Below are positions 15,739 through 24,938 of a DNA stretch of 41,949 nucleotides, piece by piece. Both the position numbers and the translations under genes were made by a program. The stretch is from assembly GCA_905182735.1 (NCBI GenBank), contig CAJJCT010000002.1, positions 73,267-115,215 of the forward strand, written 5' to 3'. Under the pieces are notes generated by a model that did no database searches, was not told where the DNA came from, and was given only the letters and a program-made list of their open reading frames with translations. Every line of letters begins with the position of its first letter. Within the stretch, counting starts at the first letter, position 1. This DNA comes from Candidatus Marivariicella framensis. Lineage in GTDB: Bacteria; Bacteroidota; Bacteroidia; Flavobacteriales; Flavobacteriaceae.

Positions 15739-16812
15739 GTGTACAATTTAGATCAAGCTGGTAATGTTCGTAAAGATGAGTTAATTAACTTAGGTTCTTT
15801 AGAAGAGTATTTACGTAAAAACTTAAATAACAATTCAAACCTTGAGCTCTTGCAGTATCCGTCAGGATTCTCGAATCTGACTTACTTGATTAAAATGGGA
15901 GATCAAGAAATGGTTTTAAGAAGACCTCCTCATGGAGCAAATATAAAATCAGGACACGACATGCAACGCGAGTTTAAAATACTTAGTGCATTAAAAGACC
16001 ATTTTAGTAAAACACCTCTTCCAATTATTTTTTGCGATGACAAAACTATTATCGGTAATGAATTTTACATTATGGAAAAAGTAAATGGAACTATTTTTAG
16101 AGGCTCACAGCCCAAATCTGATTGGCCAAAAACTAATTTAATACCAAGTTTAGTTAGCTCCTTTGTTAATACTTTTTCTGAGATTCACTCTTTAAAGATT
16201 CAAAAAATTGGACTTCAAGATTTTGGAAGACCGGAGGGTTATGTGATCAGGCAAGTTAAAGGGTGGATTAAACGATACAATAACGCAAAAACTCATGATT
16301 TTTCAGGTATAGATAAAACTATAAGTTGGTTATCAAAAAATATACCTGATAACTCAGAAGCTTGTCTTATTCATAATGATTTCAAATTTGACAACCTTAT
16401 GTTTGAAATTGGCAATAAAGTAAAGGTGAATGCGGTTCTAGATTGGGAAATGGCAACCATAGGAGATCCTTTAATGGATTTGGGAACCAGTCTTGGTTAC
16501 TGGATTCATGAAACAGACCCTGAAATGATCCAAAAGTTAAATTTAAACATTACGTATTTAAAAGGAATTCCATCCAGAGGAGAATTAGTTCACTTGTATG
16601 GAGAAAACTCTGGACGATCTGTTCAAAATGTTCTTTTTTATTTTGTTTTCGGACTATTTAAAATCGCAGGAATTATTCAACAAATTTATTATCGTTACCA
16701 AAAAGGATATACTAAAGACCCTAGGTTTAAAGAGCTTGATAAAGGGGTTGAGCTATTAGGAATAATGGCTTTTCAGGCAATTCAGAAAAGAAAAATTGAT
16801 CGTTTATTTTAA
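15739..16812 (+). CDS. APH-fold phosphotransferase (ACAD10/11 N-domain / LvaA-like kinase)
   Basis: This 357-residue kinase of the aminoglycoside-phosphotransferase fold has the catalytic loop IHNDFKFDN (Asp214, Asn219) and the metal-binding DWEMATIGDPLMDL (Asp235). Its N-terminal lobe includes PSGFSNLTYLI and VLRRPP. Such kinases beside acyl-CoA dehydrogenases correspond to the kinase domain of ACAD10/11 and to LvaA, which phosphorylate the hydroxyl of 4-hydroxyacyl-CoA. An antibiotic target is unlikely given the context. The start is GTG at 15739; no better upstream ATG exists, and the 22 bp before it are non-coding. It sits between the ACAD11-like gene and the ACAD pair, in the same operon. 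Confidence 0.85.
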   Translation: MYNLDQAGNVRKDELINLGSLEEYLRKNLNNNSNLELLQYPSGFSNLTYLIKMGDQEMVLRRPPHGANIKSGHDMQREFKILSALKDHFSKTPLPIIFCDDKTIIGNEFYIMEKVNGTIFRGSQPKSDWPKTNLIPSLVSSFVNTFSEIHSLKIQKIGLQDFGRPEGYVIRQVKGWIKRYNNAKTHDFSGIDKTISWLSKNIPDNSEACLIHNDFKFDNLMFEIGNKVKVNAVLDWEMATIGDPLMDLGTSLGYWIHETDPEMIQKLNLNITYLKGIPSRGELVHLYGENSGRSVQNVLFYFVFGLFKIAGIIQQIYYRYQKGYTKDPRFKELDKGVELLGIMAFQAIQKRKIDRLF

Positions 16813-16830
16813 AATATATTTATAAAAAAC

Positions 16831-18024
16831 ATGGAAACAACTACAAAGGTAGATTTAGGAAATTTTCGCTTAGAAACTAGAGCTTGGTTAGAAGAAAATT
16901 GTCCAATGAGCGCGAGAGAGCCGGTCAAAAGATCAAGTGACATGTACTGGGGAGGTAGAAATGCCAAGTTCACTAGTAAAGACCAAAAAATATGGTTTGA
17001 AAAAATGCTAGAAAAAAAATGGATAGTTCCTTATTGGGAGAAGAAATATGGTGGTGGCGGTTTAAGTCCTGAGGAAAATAATATTTTAACTCAAGAAATG
17101 GCAAGGTTAGGATGCCGAAAACCTCTTTTTAGTTTTGGAATAGCTATGTTGGGTCCAGCTCTTTTGAAGTTTGCTTCTGAAGAACAAAAACTAAATTATC
17201 TTCCTGAAATAGTAGAGGGTAAAATATGGTGGTGTCAAGGATATAGTGAGCCCAGCGCAGGAAGTGATTTAGCAGGCCTTCAAATGAAAGCTGAAGACAA
17301 GGGAGATCATTACTTGATAAACGGCTCTAAGGTTTGGACATCTTATGCAGATAATGCTGATTGGATTTTTTGTTTAGTTAGAACAAATACTGATGTACCC
17401 AAACATAATGGTATTAGTTTTATACTAATAGACATGTCAACACAAGGTGTAAGCGTTAGGCCCATTAAACTTATAAGTGGAAAATCTCCTTTTTGTGAAA
17501 CATTTTTTGATAATGTTAAAGTTCCAAAATCTAATTTGGTAGGGACACTAAATGATGGATGGACAATAGCTAAGTACCTATTAACTCATGAAAGACAAAT
17601 GATTGGTGGAGTTGGAGGAACCGAGATTAAAAAAGAAATAAGTAAAATTGCTATAGATCAACTTGGGTTGTCTTCAGGGCAATTAAATGACAGCTTCTTG
17701 AGGACTCAAATTGCGAAATTTGAAATGGATGAAAATATTTTTGAATTAACAATTCAAAGAATTGTGGATGAAGACAAATCAGGAAAACAGGCTGCCGCGT
17801 TATCGTCTTTTTTTAAATACTATGGGACAGAATTAAATGTAAAGCGAGAAGAATTATTGATACAGATAGGAGGGAACGACGCTTTATTGTGGGTCCCTAA
17901 TGAAAATAATGATGCAAATGTAGCTAGAAAATTTTGCCGCTCTAAAGGAAATACAATTGAAGGAGGAACTTCAGAAATTCAACTTAATATTATTGCAAAA
18001 CGAGTACTTAATCTACCATCTTAA
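16831..18024 (+). CDS. Acyl-CoA dehydrogenase (large subunit type, PimC/ChsE-like)
   Basis: This is a 397-residue acyl-CoA dehydrogenase. The FAD and substrate region reads WCQGYSEPSAGSDLAGL, the form I know from large subunits of pimeloyl-CoA and steroid side-chain dehydrogenases. The C-terminus keeps the usual IEGGTSEIQ, with Glu377. It is followed after 10 bp by a second, divergent dehydrogenase gene lacking that Glu, the arrangement of heteromeric alpha2beta2 enzymes. Together they probably introduce the alpha-beta double bond in a bulky or branched acyl-CoA. The start is ATG 16831, 18 bp after the kinase stop. Confidence 0.88.
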   Translation: METTTKVDLGNFRLETRAWLEENCPMSAREPVKRSSDMYWGGRNAKFTSKDQKIWFEKMLEKKWIVPYWEKKYGGGGLSPEENNILTQEMARLGCRKPLFSFGIAMLGPALLKFASEEQKLNYLPEIVEGKIWWCQGYSEPSAGSDLAGLQMKAEDKGDHYLINGSKVWTSYADNADWIFCLVRTNTDVPKHNGISFILIDMSTQGVSVRPIKLISGKSPFCETFFDNVKVPKSNLVGTLNDGWTIAKYLLTHERQMIGGVGGTEIKKEISKIAIDQLGLSSGQLNDSFLRTQIAKFEMDENIFELTIQRIVDEDKSGKQAAALSSFFKYYGTELNVKREELLIQIGGNDALLWVPNENNDANVARKFCRSKGNTIEGGTSEIQLNIIAKRVLNLPS

Positions 18025-18034
18025 ATAAAACATT

Positions 18035-19153
18035 ATGCCATTAACTTTAACAGAAGAGCAAAAAATGCTTAAAGAAGCTGCAAGTGAGTTTTTACTAACC
18101 AACTCTCCTATAGAAAGCTTTAGGGAACTTAGAGATAATAATTACCAGTCCTATGATCCAAAAGTTTGGGAAGGTTTTGTTGAAATGGGATGGACTGCTT
18201 TAACAATACCTGAAAATTATGGCGGTTTAGATTTTGGATATACAGGACTAGGCCAGATACTGGAAGAAACAGGTAAAACTCTAACTAAGTCTCCATTAAT
18301 ATCTTCAATTTTATTATCAGCAACTGCAATTAGACTATCAGACAATGAAACCCTTAAAGCTAAATGGCTTCCTGAGTTGATGAGCGGAAAAACACTTATG
18401 AGTTTGGCTCTTGATGAAAAATCATTTTTTGATCCAAATTCAGTTGAATCATCAGCATCGCTTTCTGGTGATAGTTTTATTATTAATGGAAAGAAAAGGA
18501 TGGTAATAGACGCCTGTGATTCTGATTACCTAATCGTTGTTGCTAGTTTAGATGAATCGATTAGCCTTTTTCTTGTTGATTCAAAATCCAAAGGAATCGA
18601 CATAAAAAACGATGTATTTATGGATGCTGGAAGCTATTCATCTATTTCATTTAATAATGTTAAAGTACCTGCTAAAAACCAGCTTGATATTGAAATAGAG
18701 GGTAAGGCCATTCTTAAATCTATACTTGATATTGGAGCAATAGGTCTTTCTTGTGAAATGTTAGGAAGTGTTCAGGCAGCATTTAATCAGACAATGGACT
18801 ACATCAAAGAAAGAGAACAATTTGGAACTAAAATTGGCTCATATCAGGGATTACAACATAGAGCGGCACATCTTTTTTGTGAGATAGAGCTTTGTAAGTC
18901 TATTACTTTAAAGGCATTACAATCTATAGATGATGAGAATGAAAACCTTTCACAATATGCTCATTTAGCAAAAGCTAAACTAGGAGAAGTTTTAAAACTA
19001 ACTTCAAATGAGGCAATTCAAATGCACGGAGGGATTGGAGTTACGGACGACGTTAATATTGGGTTTTACCTCAAAAGAGCAAGGGTTGTTCAACACCTTT
19101 TGGGGGATACAAATTATCATTTAGAGTGTATAGCAAAACAAAAAGGATACTGA
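18035..19153 (+). CDS. Acyl-CoA dehydrogenase (small subunit type)
   Basis: This 372-residue acyl-CoA dehydrogenase paralogue diverges in the active site. The region that normally carries the EP-x-x-GSD flavin motif reads DEKSFFDPNS. The C-terminal YEGT segment is replaced by HLLGDTNYHLE, so the usual Glu is missing. REQFGTKIGSYQGLQHRAAH and QMHGGIGVTDD are well conserved and support FAD binding. This pattern fits the non-identical partner subunit of PimC/PimD- or ChsE-like heteromers. It is the last gene of the island; 134 bp later the atpD gene begins with its own promoter. Confidence 0.86.
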   Translation: MPLTLTEEQKMLKEAASEFLLTNSPIESFRELRDNNYQSYDPKVWEGFVEMGWTALTIPENYGGLDFGYTGLGQILEETGKTLTKSPLISSILLSATAIRLSDNETLKAKWLPELMSGKTLMSLALDEKSFFDPNSVESSASLSGDSFIINGKKRMVIDACDSDYLIVVASLDESISLFLVDSKSKGIDIKNDVFMDAGSYSSISFNNVKVPAKNQLDIEIEGKAILKSILDIGAIGLSCEMLGSVQAAFNQTMDYIKEREQFGTKIGSYQGLQHRAAHLFCEIELCKSITLKALQSIDDENENLSQYAHLAKAKLGEVLKLTSNEAIQMHGGIGVTDDVNIGFYLKRARVVQHLLGDTNYHLECIAKQKGY

Positions 19154-19217
19154 TTTCAAATTAATATTGAAAGCTTGTGAAAAACTAGATTTATTTTAAG
19201 CAAATAAAAATTTAAAT

Positions 19218-19240
19218 TTTGTTAATCATTCTTATATTTG
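19218..19240 (+). promoter_or_regulatory. Promoter of atpDC
   Basis: TATATTTG at 19233-19240 is an exact match to the Bacteroidota -7 box TAnnTTTG. TTTG at 19218-19221 begins TTGTTAATCATT, a segment nearly repeated upstream of the HU gene. The 11-bp gap is shorter than the usual -33/-7 spacing, so the upstream element may be something other than a -33 box. The expected transcript leader is about 40 nt. Confidence 0.6.
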
Positions 19241-19263
19241 CACTCGAATTTATATTAGTTTGA

Positions 19264-20798
<1,535 letters not shown>

Positions 20799-20799
<1 letters not shown>

Positions 20800-21074
20800 T
20801 GTATTTAGAAATCATATCCCCTGAAGCCACACTTTTTAGCGGTGAAGTTCTTTCAGTATCTGTTCCAGGATTAAATGGATACTTTCAAATGCTAAATAAT
20901 CACGCTCCTGTAGTTTCAAGTCTTAAAAGAGGAATTGTTACCATAGAGGGTGATCTTAAAATAAGTGATGAATTCAAAAATAAATTTGAAAAAATAGCAG
21001 GTAAAACTATTTTGAAAATTGAATCTGGAACCATTGAAATGAGTAAAAATAAACTTATTTTATTGTCAGACTAA
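20799..21074 (+). CDS. atpC: F1 ATP synthase subunit epsilon
   Basis: This 91-residue protein is the beta-sandwich domain of subunit epsilon (LEIISPEATLFSGEV, then GYFQMLNNHAPVVSSL). It connects F1 to the c-ring through gamma. The C-terminal helical hairpin that inhibits ATP hydrolysis in the roughly 139-residue E. coli protein is absent. Short epsilon subunits are, as I recall, usual in Bacteroidota and Chlorobi. Its ATG overlaps the atpD stop by one base. Only 10 bp separate its stop from the convergent recX stop. Confidence 0.93.
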
Positions 21075-21084
21075 TTTAAAAAGT

Positions 21085-21561
21085 TTATTTGTTTTTCTCA
21101 AATTTGTTTAATTGATCGTATATTAAATTTGCCTCCCAACCCCTGTATTGTAGTGCTGAAATGAATTTTATTTTCCTTTTAGATAAGACACTCTCCTTTG
21201 ATGATTTCCATATTTTTTCACTCAACAGATTTAATGTTTCTATGTATTGTACTTCGTCAATTTCTTGTAAGGCAATCTTAATGTTATAATCACTTATTTG
21301 ATGTTGTTTTAATTGAAAAATAATTCTTTTTTTACCCCAATTTTTAATACGAAACTTTCCTCTAGCAAAGCTTTTTGCAAAACGACTTTCATTTAGATAA
21401 TTATTTTGAATTAAATTGCCAACTATTTGATCAATTCCAATTTGAATAATATTAATTTTCTTTAGTTTTTCAACAACCTCTTTATGTGACCTTTCTTGAT
21501 AAGCACAATAATTTTCTAATAATTTTTGAGCTTCATTAATTGAATATGATTTTTTTTCCAC
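21085..21561 (-). CDS. recX: Regulatory protein RecX
   Basis: This 158-residue all-helical protein has the tandem three-helix layout of RecX, which binds RecA filaments and limits recombinase activity. Recognisable family positions are YCAYQERSHKEV, NYLNESRFAKSFARGKFRIKNWGKKRI and ALQYRGWEANLIYDQL. The start is GTG at 21561, because no ATG precedes the first conserved helix. It lies downstream of the RNase G terminator hairpin and so probably depends on read-through or its own promoter, which I do not see. Confidence 0.85.
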   Translation of the reverse strand: MEKKSYSINEAQKLLENYCAYQERSHKEVVEKLKKINIIQIGIDQIVGNLIQNNYLNESRFAKSFARGKFRIKNWGKKRIIFQLKQHQISDYNIKIALQEIDEVQYIETLNLLSEKIWKSSKESVLSKRKIKFISALQYRGWEANLIYDQLNKFEKNK

Positions 21562-21582
21562 ACCGTAAAGTTAATTCAAAAA

Positions 21583-21617
21583 AAAACCACCATAAACTAA
21601 ATGTTTATAGTGGTTTT
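21583..21617 (-). terminator. Intrinsic terminator of the RNase G operon
   Basis: A 15-bp inverted repeat (AAAACCACCATAAAC / GTTTATAGTGGTTTT, one mismatch, 5-base loop) begins 5 bp after the RNase G stop. On the minus strand it is followed by a run of T. It fits rho-independent termination between rng and recX. Confidence 0.85.
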
Positions 21618-21621
21618 AAAA

Positions 21622-23175
21622 CTATGTTCGAAGCGTTTTCTGGTTTTTATCCATAAAACTAAACTTCAAGTAGAGATATGCATCTCTAGGCACAACTCGT
21701 ACCCATTTTTTATATTCAAAATACCATTTGAGTTGGATGGATGGAAACCCTTCTTTCAAATAGGCAGCAATAAATGGATGAACATGTAAAAAAACATGTT
21801 CACTTTTATATTGCTTATGCTTAACAATTTTGTTAAGTTCTGTGTTGATTTTATCTATTAAAACAATTGGAGCTTCTACTTCACCATTTATATTTGGGTT
21901 AGCTTCCCTTGTTTTAATTTTCATTTCTGGTCGCACTCTTTGACGAGTAATTTGAATAAGACCAAATCGACTAGGCGGTAAAATTTTATGCTTTGCCCTG
22001 TCTTGACTCATTTCCTCTTTTAAATGCTCAAATAACTTTTTACGATTCTGGATAGAAGACAAGTCTATGAAATCTACTACTATTATGCCTCCCATGTCTC
22101 GAAGCCTTAATTGGCGAGCGATTTCAGATGCGGCTATTATGTTAACGTCAAAAGCTGTATTTTCTTGACCCCTAGATTTACTAGAACGATTTCCACTATT
22201 TACGTCTATAACGTGAAGAGCTTCTGTATGTTCTATTACAAGATAAGCACCGCGTTGCATTGACACTGTTTGTCCAAAAGCAGTTTTAATTTGCCTTTCA
22301 ACTCCATGTTTTTCAAAAATTGGAGTTATTTCAGTATACATTTTTACGATATCTTTTTTCTTAGGAGCAATACTTTGAACATAGTCTTTAACTTCATTAT
22401 AAATTTCTGGTTCATCAATATGAATCCCAGTGAAACTATTATCAAAAATATCACGAAGAATAGAAGAAGAGCGATTGATTTCGCTCAAAACTTTAGTTGG
22501 ATGTTTATCTATCTTTTGCAATTTGCTGCAAAGGTTTTTCCAACGGTAGAGTAATTGTTGTAGATCTGCATCTAGCTCAGCTACTTTTTGTCCTTGGGCT
22601 ACAGTACGTATAATAATACCAAAACCTTTGGGCTGAATGCTTTGAACTAAGCGCTTGAGTCGACTTTTTTCTTTATTCTCTTCTATTTTTTGAGAAATTG
22701 ATACTCGATCTGAAAAAGGCATAAGAACCATAAATCGGCCCGCTAAAGAAAGCTCTGAGCTAACGCGAGGGCCTTTTGTAGATATTGGTTCTTTTACTAC
22801 CTGAACTAAGGTTGTATCCTGACTTTTTAAAATATCTTCGATGTTTCCATCTTTAGATATTTCATTTTCAAATCTAAATCTTTTAAGTAAATAATCTTTG
22901 TGTTTACCTGTAGTTATTTGTTTTATAAACTTTAATAAAGAAGGGAGTTTAGGTCCTAAATCGTGATAATGTAAAAAGCCATCTTTTTCATGACCGACAT
23001 TTACAAAAGCAGCATTAAGTCCTGGAATAGGTTTTCTGATTTTAGCGATAAAAATATCACCTACAGAAAACTTGTTATCTTCAACTTCTTTGTTTAGCTC
23101 AATTAATTTTCCATCCTTGAGCAGGGCAAAATCAACAGCAGAGGAATTCGATCGGATAATCAGTTCTTTCTTCAC
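21622..23175 (-). CDS. rng: Ribonuclease G/E family endoribonuclease
   Basis: This 517-residue RNase E/G catalytic protein functions in RNA decay and rRNA processing. An S1 RNA-binding domain spans about residues 38-125, interrupted by a family insert. The two catalytic aspartates lie in HVIDVNSG and IVVDFIDLSS. The Zn-link CPxC motif of E. coli RNase E is replaced by NPNING after RQRVRPEM, as I recall for other Bacteroidota members, so dimerisation must differ. The start is GTG at 23175. Upstream lies a 144-nt leader with three inverted repeats, then a small basic protein gene and the HU gene on the same strand. A strong terminator follows. Confidence 0.95.
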   Translation of the reverse strand: MKKELIIRSNSSAVDFALLKDGKLIELNKEVEDNKFSVGDIFIAKIRKPIPGLNAAFVNVGHEKDGFLHYHDLGPKLPSLLKFIKQITTGKHKDYLLKRFRFENEISKDGNIEDILKSQDTTLVQVVKEPISTKGPRVSSELSLAGRFMVLMPFSDRVSISQKIEENKEKSRLKRLVQSIQPKGFGIIIRTVAQGQKVAELDADLQQLLYRWKNLCSKLQKIDKHPTKVLSEINRSSSILRDIFDNSFTGIHIDEPEIYNEVKDYVQSIAPKKKDIVKMYTEITPIFEKHGVERQIKTAFGQTVSMQRGAYLVIEHTEALHVIDVNSGNRSSKSRGQENTAFDVNIIAASEIARQLRLRDMGGIIVVDFIDLSSIQNRKKLFEHLKEEMSQDRAKHKILPPSRFGLIQITRQRVRPEMKIKTREANPNINGEVEAPIVLIDKINTELNKIVKHKQYKSEHVFLHVHPFIAAYLKEGFPSIQLKWYFEYKKWVRVVPRDAYLYLKFSFMDKNQKTLRT

Positions 23176-23190
23176 TCTGATAATTTTTAT

Positions 23191-23214
23191 AACTATAACT
23201 TTAAAGTTATAGTT
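23191..23214. promoter_or_regulatory. 24-bp perfect palindrome upstream of rng
   Basis: AACTATAACTTT / AAAGTTATAGTT is a perfect 24-bp palindrome, centred 27 bp before the GTG of the RNase G gene. It lacks a flanking T-run on either strand, so it is not an ordinary terminator. It could form a hairpin in the rng leader or be a protein-binding site. Confidence 0.7.
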
Positions 23215-23247
23215 GATTAAACAATAAATTTTAAGGTATTTAACCTG

Positions 23248-23270
23248 TGCTTTAGATTTTATCTAAAGCA
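23248..23270. promoter_or_regulatory. Hairpin in the rng leader
   Basis: TGCTTTAGAT and ATCTAAAGCA form a perfect 10-bp stem with a 3-base loop, between the small basic protein gene and rng. No T-run follows on the minus strand. With the palindrome at 23191 and a weaker stem at 23300-23320 (AGTGCA / TGCACT) it makes a structured leader. Confidence 0.7.
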
Positions 23271-23319
23271 TTTCAATGAACGTGGGTTTAATTTTTTTGA
23301 GTGCAACACCGATATGCAC

Positions 23320-23415
23320 TTAGGCTTTTTTATTTTTATGACGATTAGCTCTTCTACGTTTTTTTCGCTTATGAGTAGCAACCTTATGTCTTTTTCGTTT
23401 TTTACCGCTTGGCAT
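23320..23415 (-). CDS. 31-residue highly basic protein, probably ribosome-associated
   Basis: The ATG at 23415 opens a 31-codon frame, MPSGKKRKRHKVATHKRKKR followed by RRANRHKNKKA. More than half of the residues are Lys, Arg or His. It lies between HU and RNase G genes on the same strand, 31 bp after the HU stop. I recall very similar tiny proteins in many Bacteroidota genomes. The size and charge suggest an rRNA-binding protein; a Bacteroidota-specific ribosomal protein is a good possibility, but I cannot confirm which one. It is too short for most gene finders. Coding is supported by a clean start, an early Pro-Ser-Gly N-terminus and the operon position. Confidence 0.8.
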   Translation of the reverse strand: MPSGKKRKRHKVATHKRKKRRRANRHKNKKA

Positions 23416-23446
23416 ATATGCTAGCTTTTAATTGTTATTAATTCAG

Positions 23447-23737
23447 TTATGATACAGCAACCTTAGCCTTAACTCCATTTACAAAAACTTTTGAAGGCTT
23501 AAAAGCAGGAATATTGTGCGCAGGTATTTTAACTGCTGTATTCTTTGATATATTACGTCCAGTTTTTTCTGCACGAGTTTTAATAATAAAACTACCAAAA
23601 CCTCGCAAATAAACATTTTCTCCTTTTTCTAAAGAGCCCTTAACTTCAATCATAAACTTTTCAATAGTAGACTGTATGTCTGTCTTATCTATTCCTAGTT
23701 TATCTGAAATATTTGTTACGATATCAGCTTTAGTCAT
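23447..23737 (-). CDS. HU/IHF-family nucleoid DNA-binding protein
   Basis: This is a 96-residue bacterial DNA-bending protein. It shows the MTKADIVTNI start, the dimer core and the DNA-arm sequence GFGSFIIKTRAEKTGRN, then IPAHNIPAFKPSK. I place the start at ATG 23737. A longer reading from a TTG at 23779 would add 14 residues but would put the -7 promoter box inside the gene. It heads an apparent operon with the 31-residue basic protein and RNase G, and is divergent from mutY. HU compacts and organises DNA. Confidence 0.93.
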   Translation of the reverse strand: MTKADIVTNISDKLGIDKTDIQSTIEKFMIEVKGSLEKGENVYLRGFGSFIIKTRAEKTGRNISKNTAVKIPAHNIPAFKPSKVFVNGVKAKVAVS

Positions 23738-23776
23738 TATCTTGTGTTTTAGGTTATTAATTTCTTTAAAGGCTAG

Positions 23777-23798
23777 CAAATATATAAATTATTAACAA
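23777..23798 (-). promoter_or_regulatory. Promoter of the HU-rng operon
   Basis: On the minus strand TATATTTG (23784-23777) matches the Bacteroidota -7 box. TTGTTAATAATT begins at 23798, so the TTG is 11 bp upstream, the same element and spacing as at atpD. The predicted leader to the ATG at 23737 is about 33 nt. Confidence 0.6.
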
Positions 23799-23834
23799 TC
23801 TCTTAAGCATCTTTTTATATTTAAGTGAGTAGGG

Positions 23835-23842
23835 TATATTTG
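23835..23842 (+). promoter_or_regulatory. -7 box of mutY, implying a leaderless or near-leaderless transcript
   Basis: TATATTTG matches TAnnTTTG exactly and ends only 5 bp before the mutY ATG at 23848. Transcription would begin at or beside the start codon. No convincing -33 element is visible. Confidence 0.45.
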
Positions 23843-23847
23843 AAAGT

Positions 23848-24897
23848 ATGATTTTTTCTCAAACATTAATGAATTGGTATGAAATAAACTCAAGAAACCT
23901 TCCTTGGAAAAAGACTAAAAACCCTTATAATATATGGCTTTCTGAGATTATATTACAACAGACTAGAATTGAACAAGGACTTCCGTATTATATTAAGTTT
24001 ATAAAAGCATTTCCTACAATTCATGATTTAGCAAAATCAAAAGAAGAAAATATATATAAATTGTGGCAAGGGCTGGGCTACTATTCAAGAGCACAAAACC
24101 TACATTTAACAGCCAAGCGTATAGTAAATGAGTATAATGGAGTTTTTCCAAACTCTCATGAAGAGTTAAAAACACTTAGGGGTATTGGGGACTATACGGC
24201 AAGCGCAATAGCATCGATATGTTTTGATCTTCCAGAAGCAGTTGTTGATGGAAATGTTTTTAGATTTCTCAGCAGGTTTTTTGGGATAAAAACTCCAATA
24301 AACTCAAAGAAGGGGTTTAATGTATTTAAAATAAAAGCAAATAAATTAATAAAAGGTCAATCTCCAGGAGATTTTAACCAAGCATTAATGGATTTTGGTT
24401 CAATTCAATGTAAGCCAAGATCTCCTAATTGTGAAGATTGTGTTTTTTCAACAAAATGCTACGCTCTAAAAAATAAAAAAGTAGAGCTTTATCCTGTTAA
24501 AACAAATAAGTTAAAAATTAAAACTCGATATTTTAATTATTTAGTATTTCATAACTCTAAAAATCAAACAGTTCTAGAGCAAATAAATTTAAAGGGTATT
24601 TGGCATAAATTATATCAGTTCCCAATGATAGAATCTGAAGAAATACTTAAAGAACCTACAGGTGAATTTCAAAAAATAATTGCTAAATATTCGAATGAAA
24701 CCGCAATAATAATTAATCCAATATTTGAAACACCTATTAAACACAAATTGAGTCATCAAAAATTAATCATTCAGTTTTGGAAAGTTAAGCTGTCCAATAA
24801 TTCAATTCTTCCAATAGAAAAAAAAAAAGTGTTTTCATTTCCAGTTCCAATTGTAATTGAAAAATTTATGACACAATTTTATAAGACGCTCACTTGA
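23848..24897 (+). CDS. mutY: A/G-specific adenine glycosylase MutY
   Basis: This 349-residue DNA repair enzyme removes adenine mispaired with 8-oxoguanine. The N-terminal catalytic domain has SEIILQQTRI, the helix-hairpin-helix LRGIGDYTASAIAS and the catalytic VVDGNVFR. The 4Fe-4S cluster is complete as C188-x6-C195-x2-C198-x5-C204. The C-terminal third is the NUDIX-like domain that recognises 8-oxoG. It is divergent from the HU gene and 41 bp upstream of ssb. The order mutY-ssb-gldE-gldD is, as I recall, conserved in flavobacteria. Confidence 0.96.
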   Translation: MIFSQTLMNWYEINSRNLPWKKTKNPYNIWLSEIILQQTRIEQGLPYYIKFIKAFPTIHDLAKSKEENIYKLWQGLGYYSRAQNLHLTAKRIVNEYNGVFPNSHEELKTLRGIGDYTASAIASICFDLPEAVVDGNVFRFLSRFFGIKTPINSKKGFNVFKIKANKLIKGQSPGDFNQALMDFGSIQCKPRSPNCEDCVFSTKCYALKNKKVELYPVKTNKLKIKTRYFNYLVFHNSKNQTVLEQINLKGIWHKLYQFPMIESEEILKEPTGEFQKIIAKYSNETAIIINPIFETPIKHKLSHQKLIIQFWKVKLSNNSILPIEKKKVFSFPVPIVIEKFMTQFYKTLT

Positions 24898-24902
24898 TTT
24901 TT

Positions 24903-24910
24903 TATCTTTG
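24903..24910 (+). promoter_or_regulatory. -7 promoter box upstream of ssb
   Basis: TATCTTTG fits TAnnTTTG and lies 28 bp before the ssb ATG, just after the mutY stop. It would give ssb-gldE-gldD their own transcript. The -33 region is not convincing. Confidence 0.45.
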
Positions 24911-24938
24911 AACAGATTGAATTTATAAAATCATTATT

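Noticed and set aside
15739-16812. Aminoglycoside resistance gene
   Set aside because: The fold is shared, but the position inside an acyl-CoA operon and the ACAD11-like neighbour point to a metabolic kinase.
23737-23779. N-terminal extension of HU from TTG 23779
   Set aside because: It would overlap the TATATTTG promoter box, and the family begins at MTKADIV.
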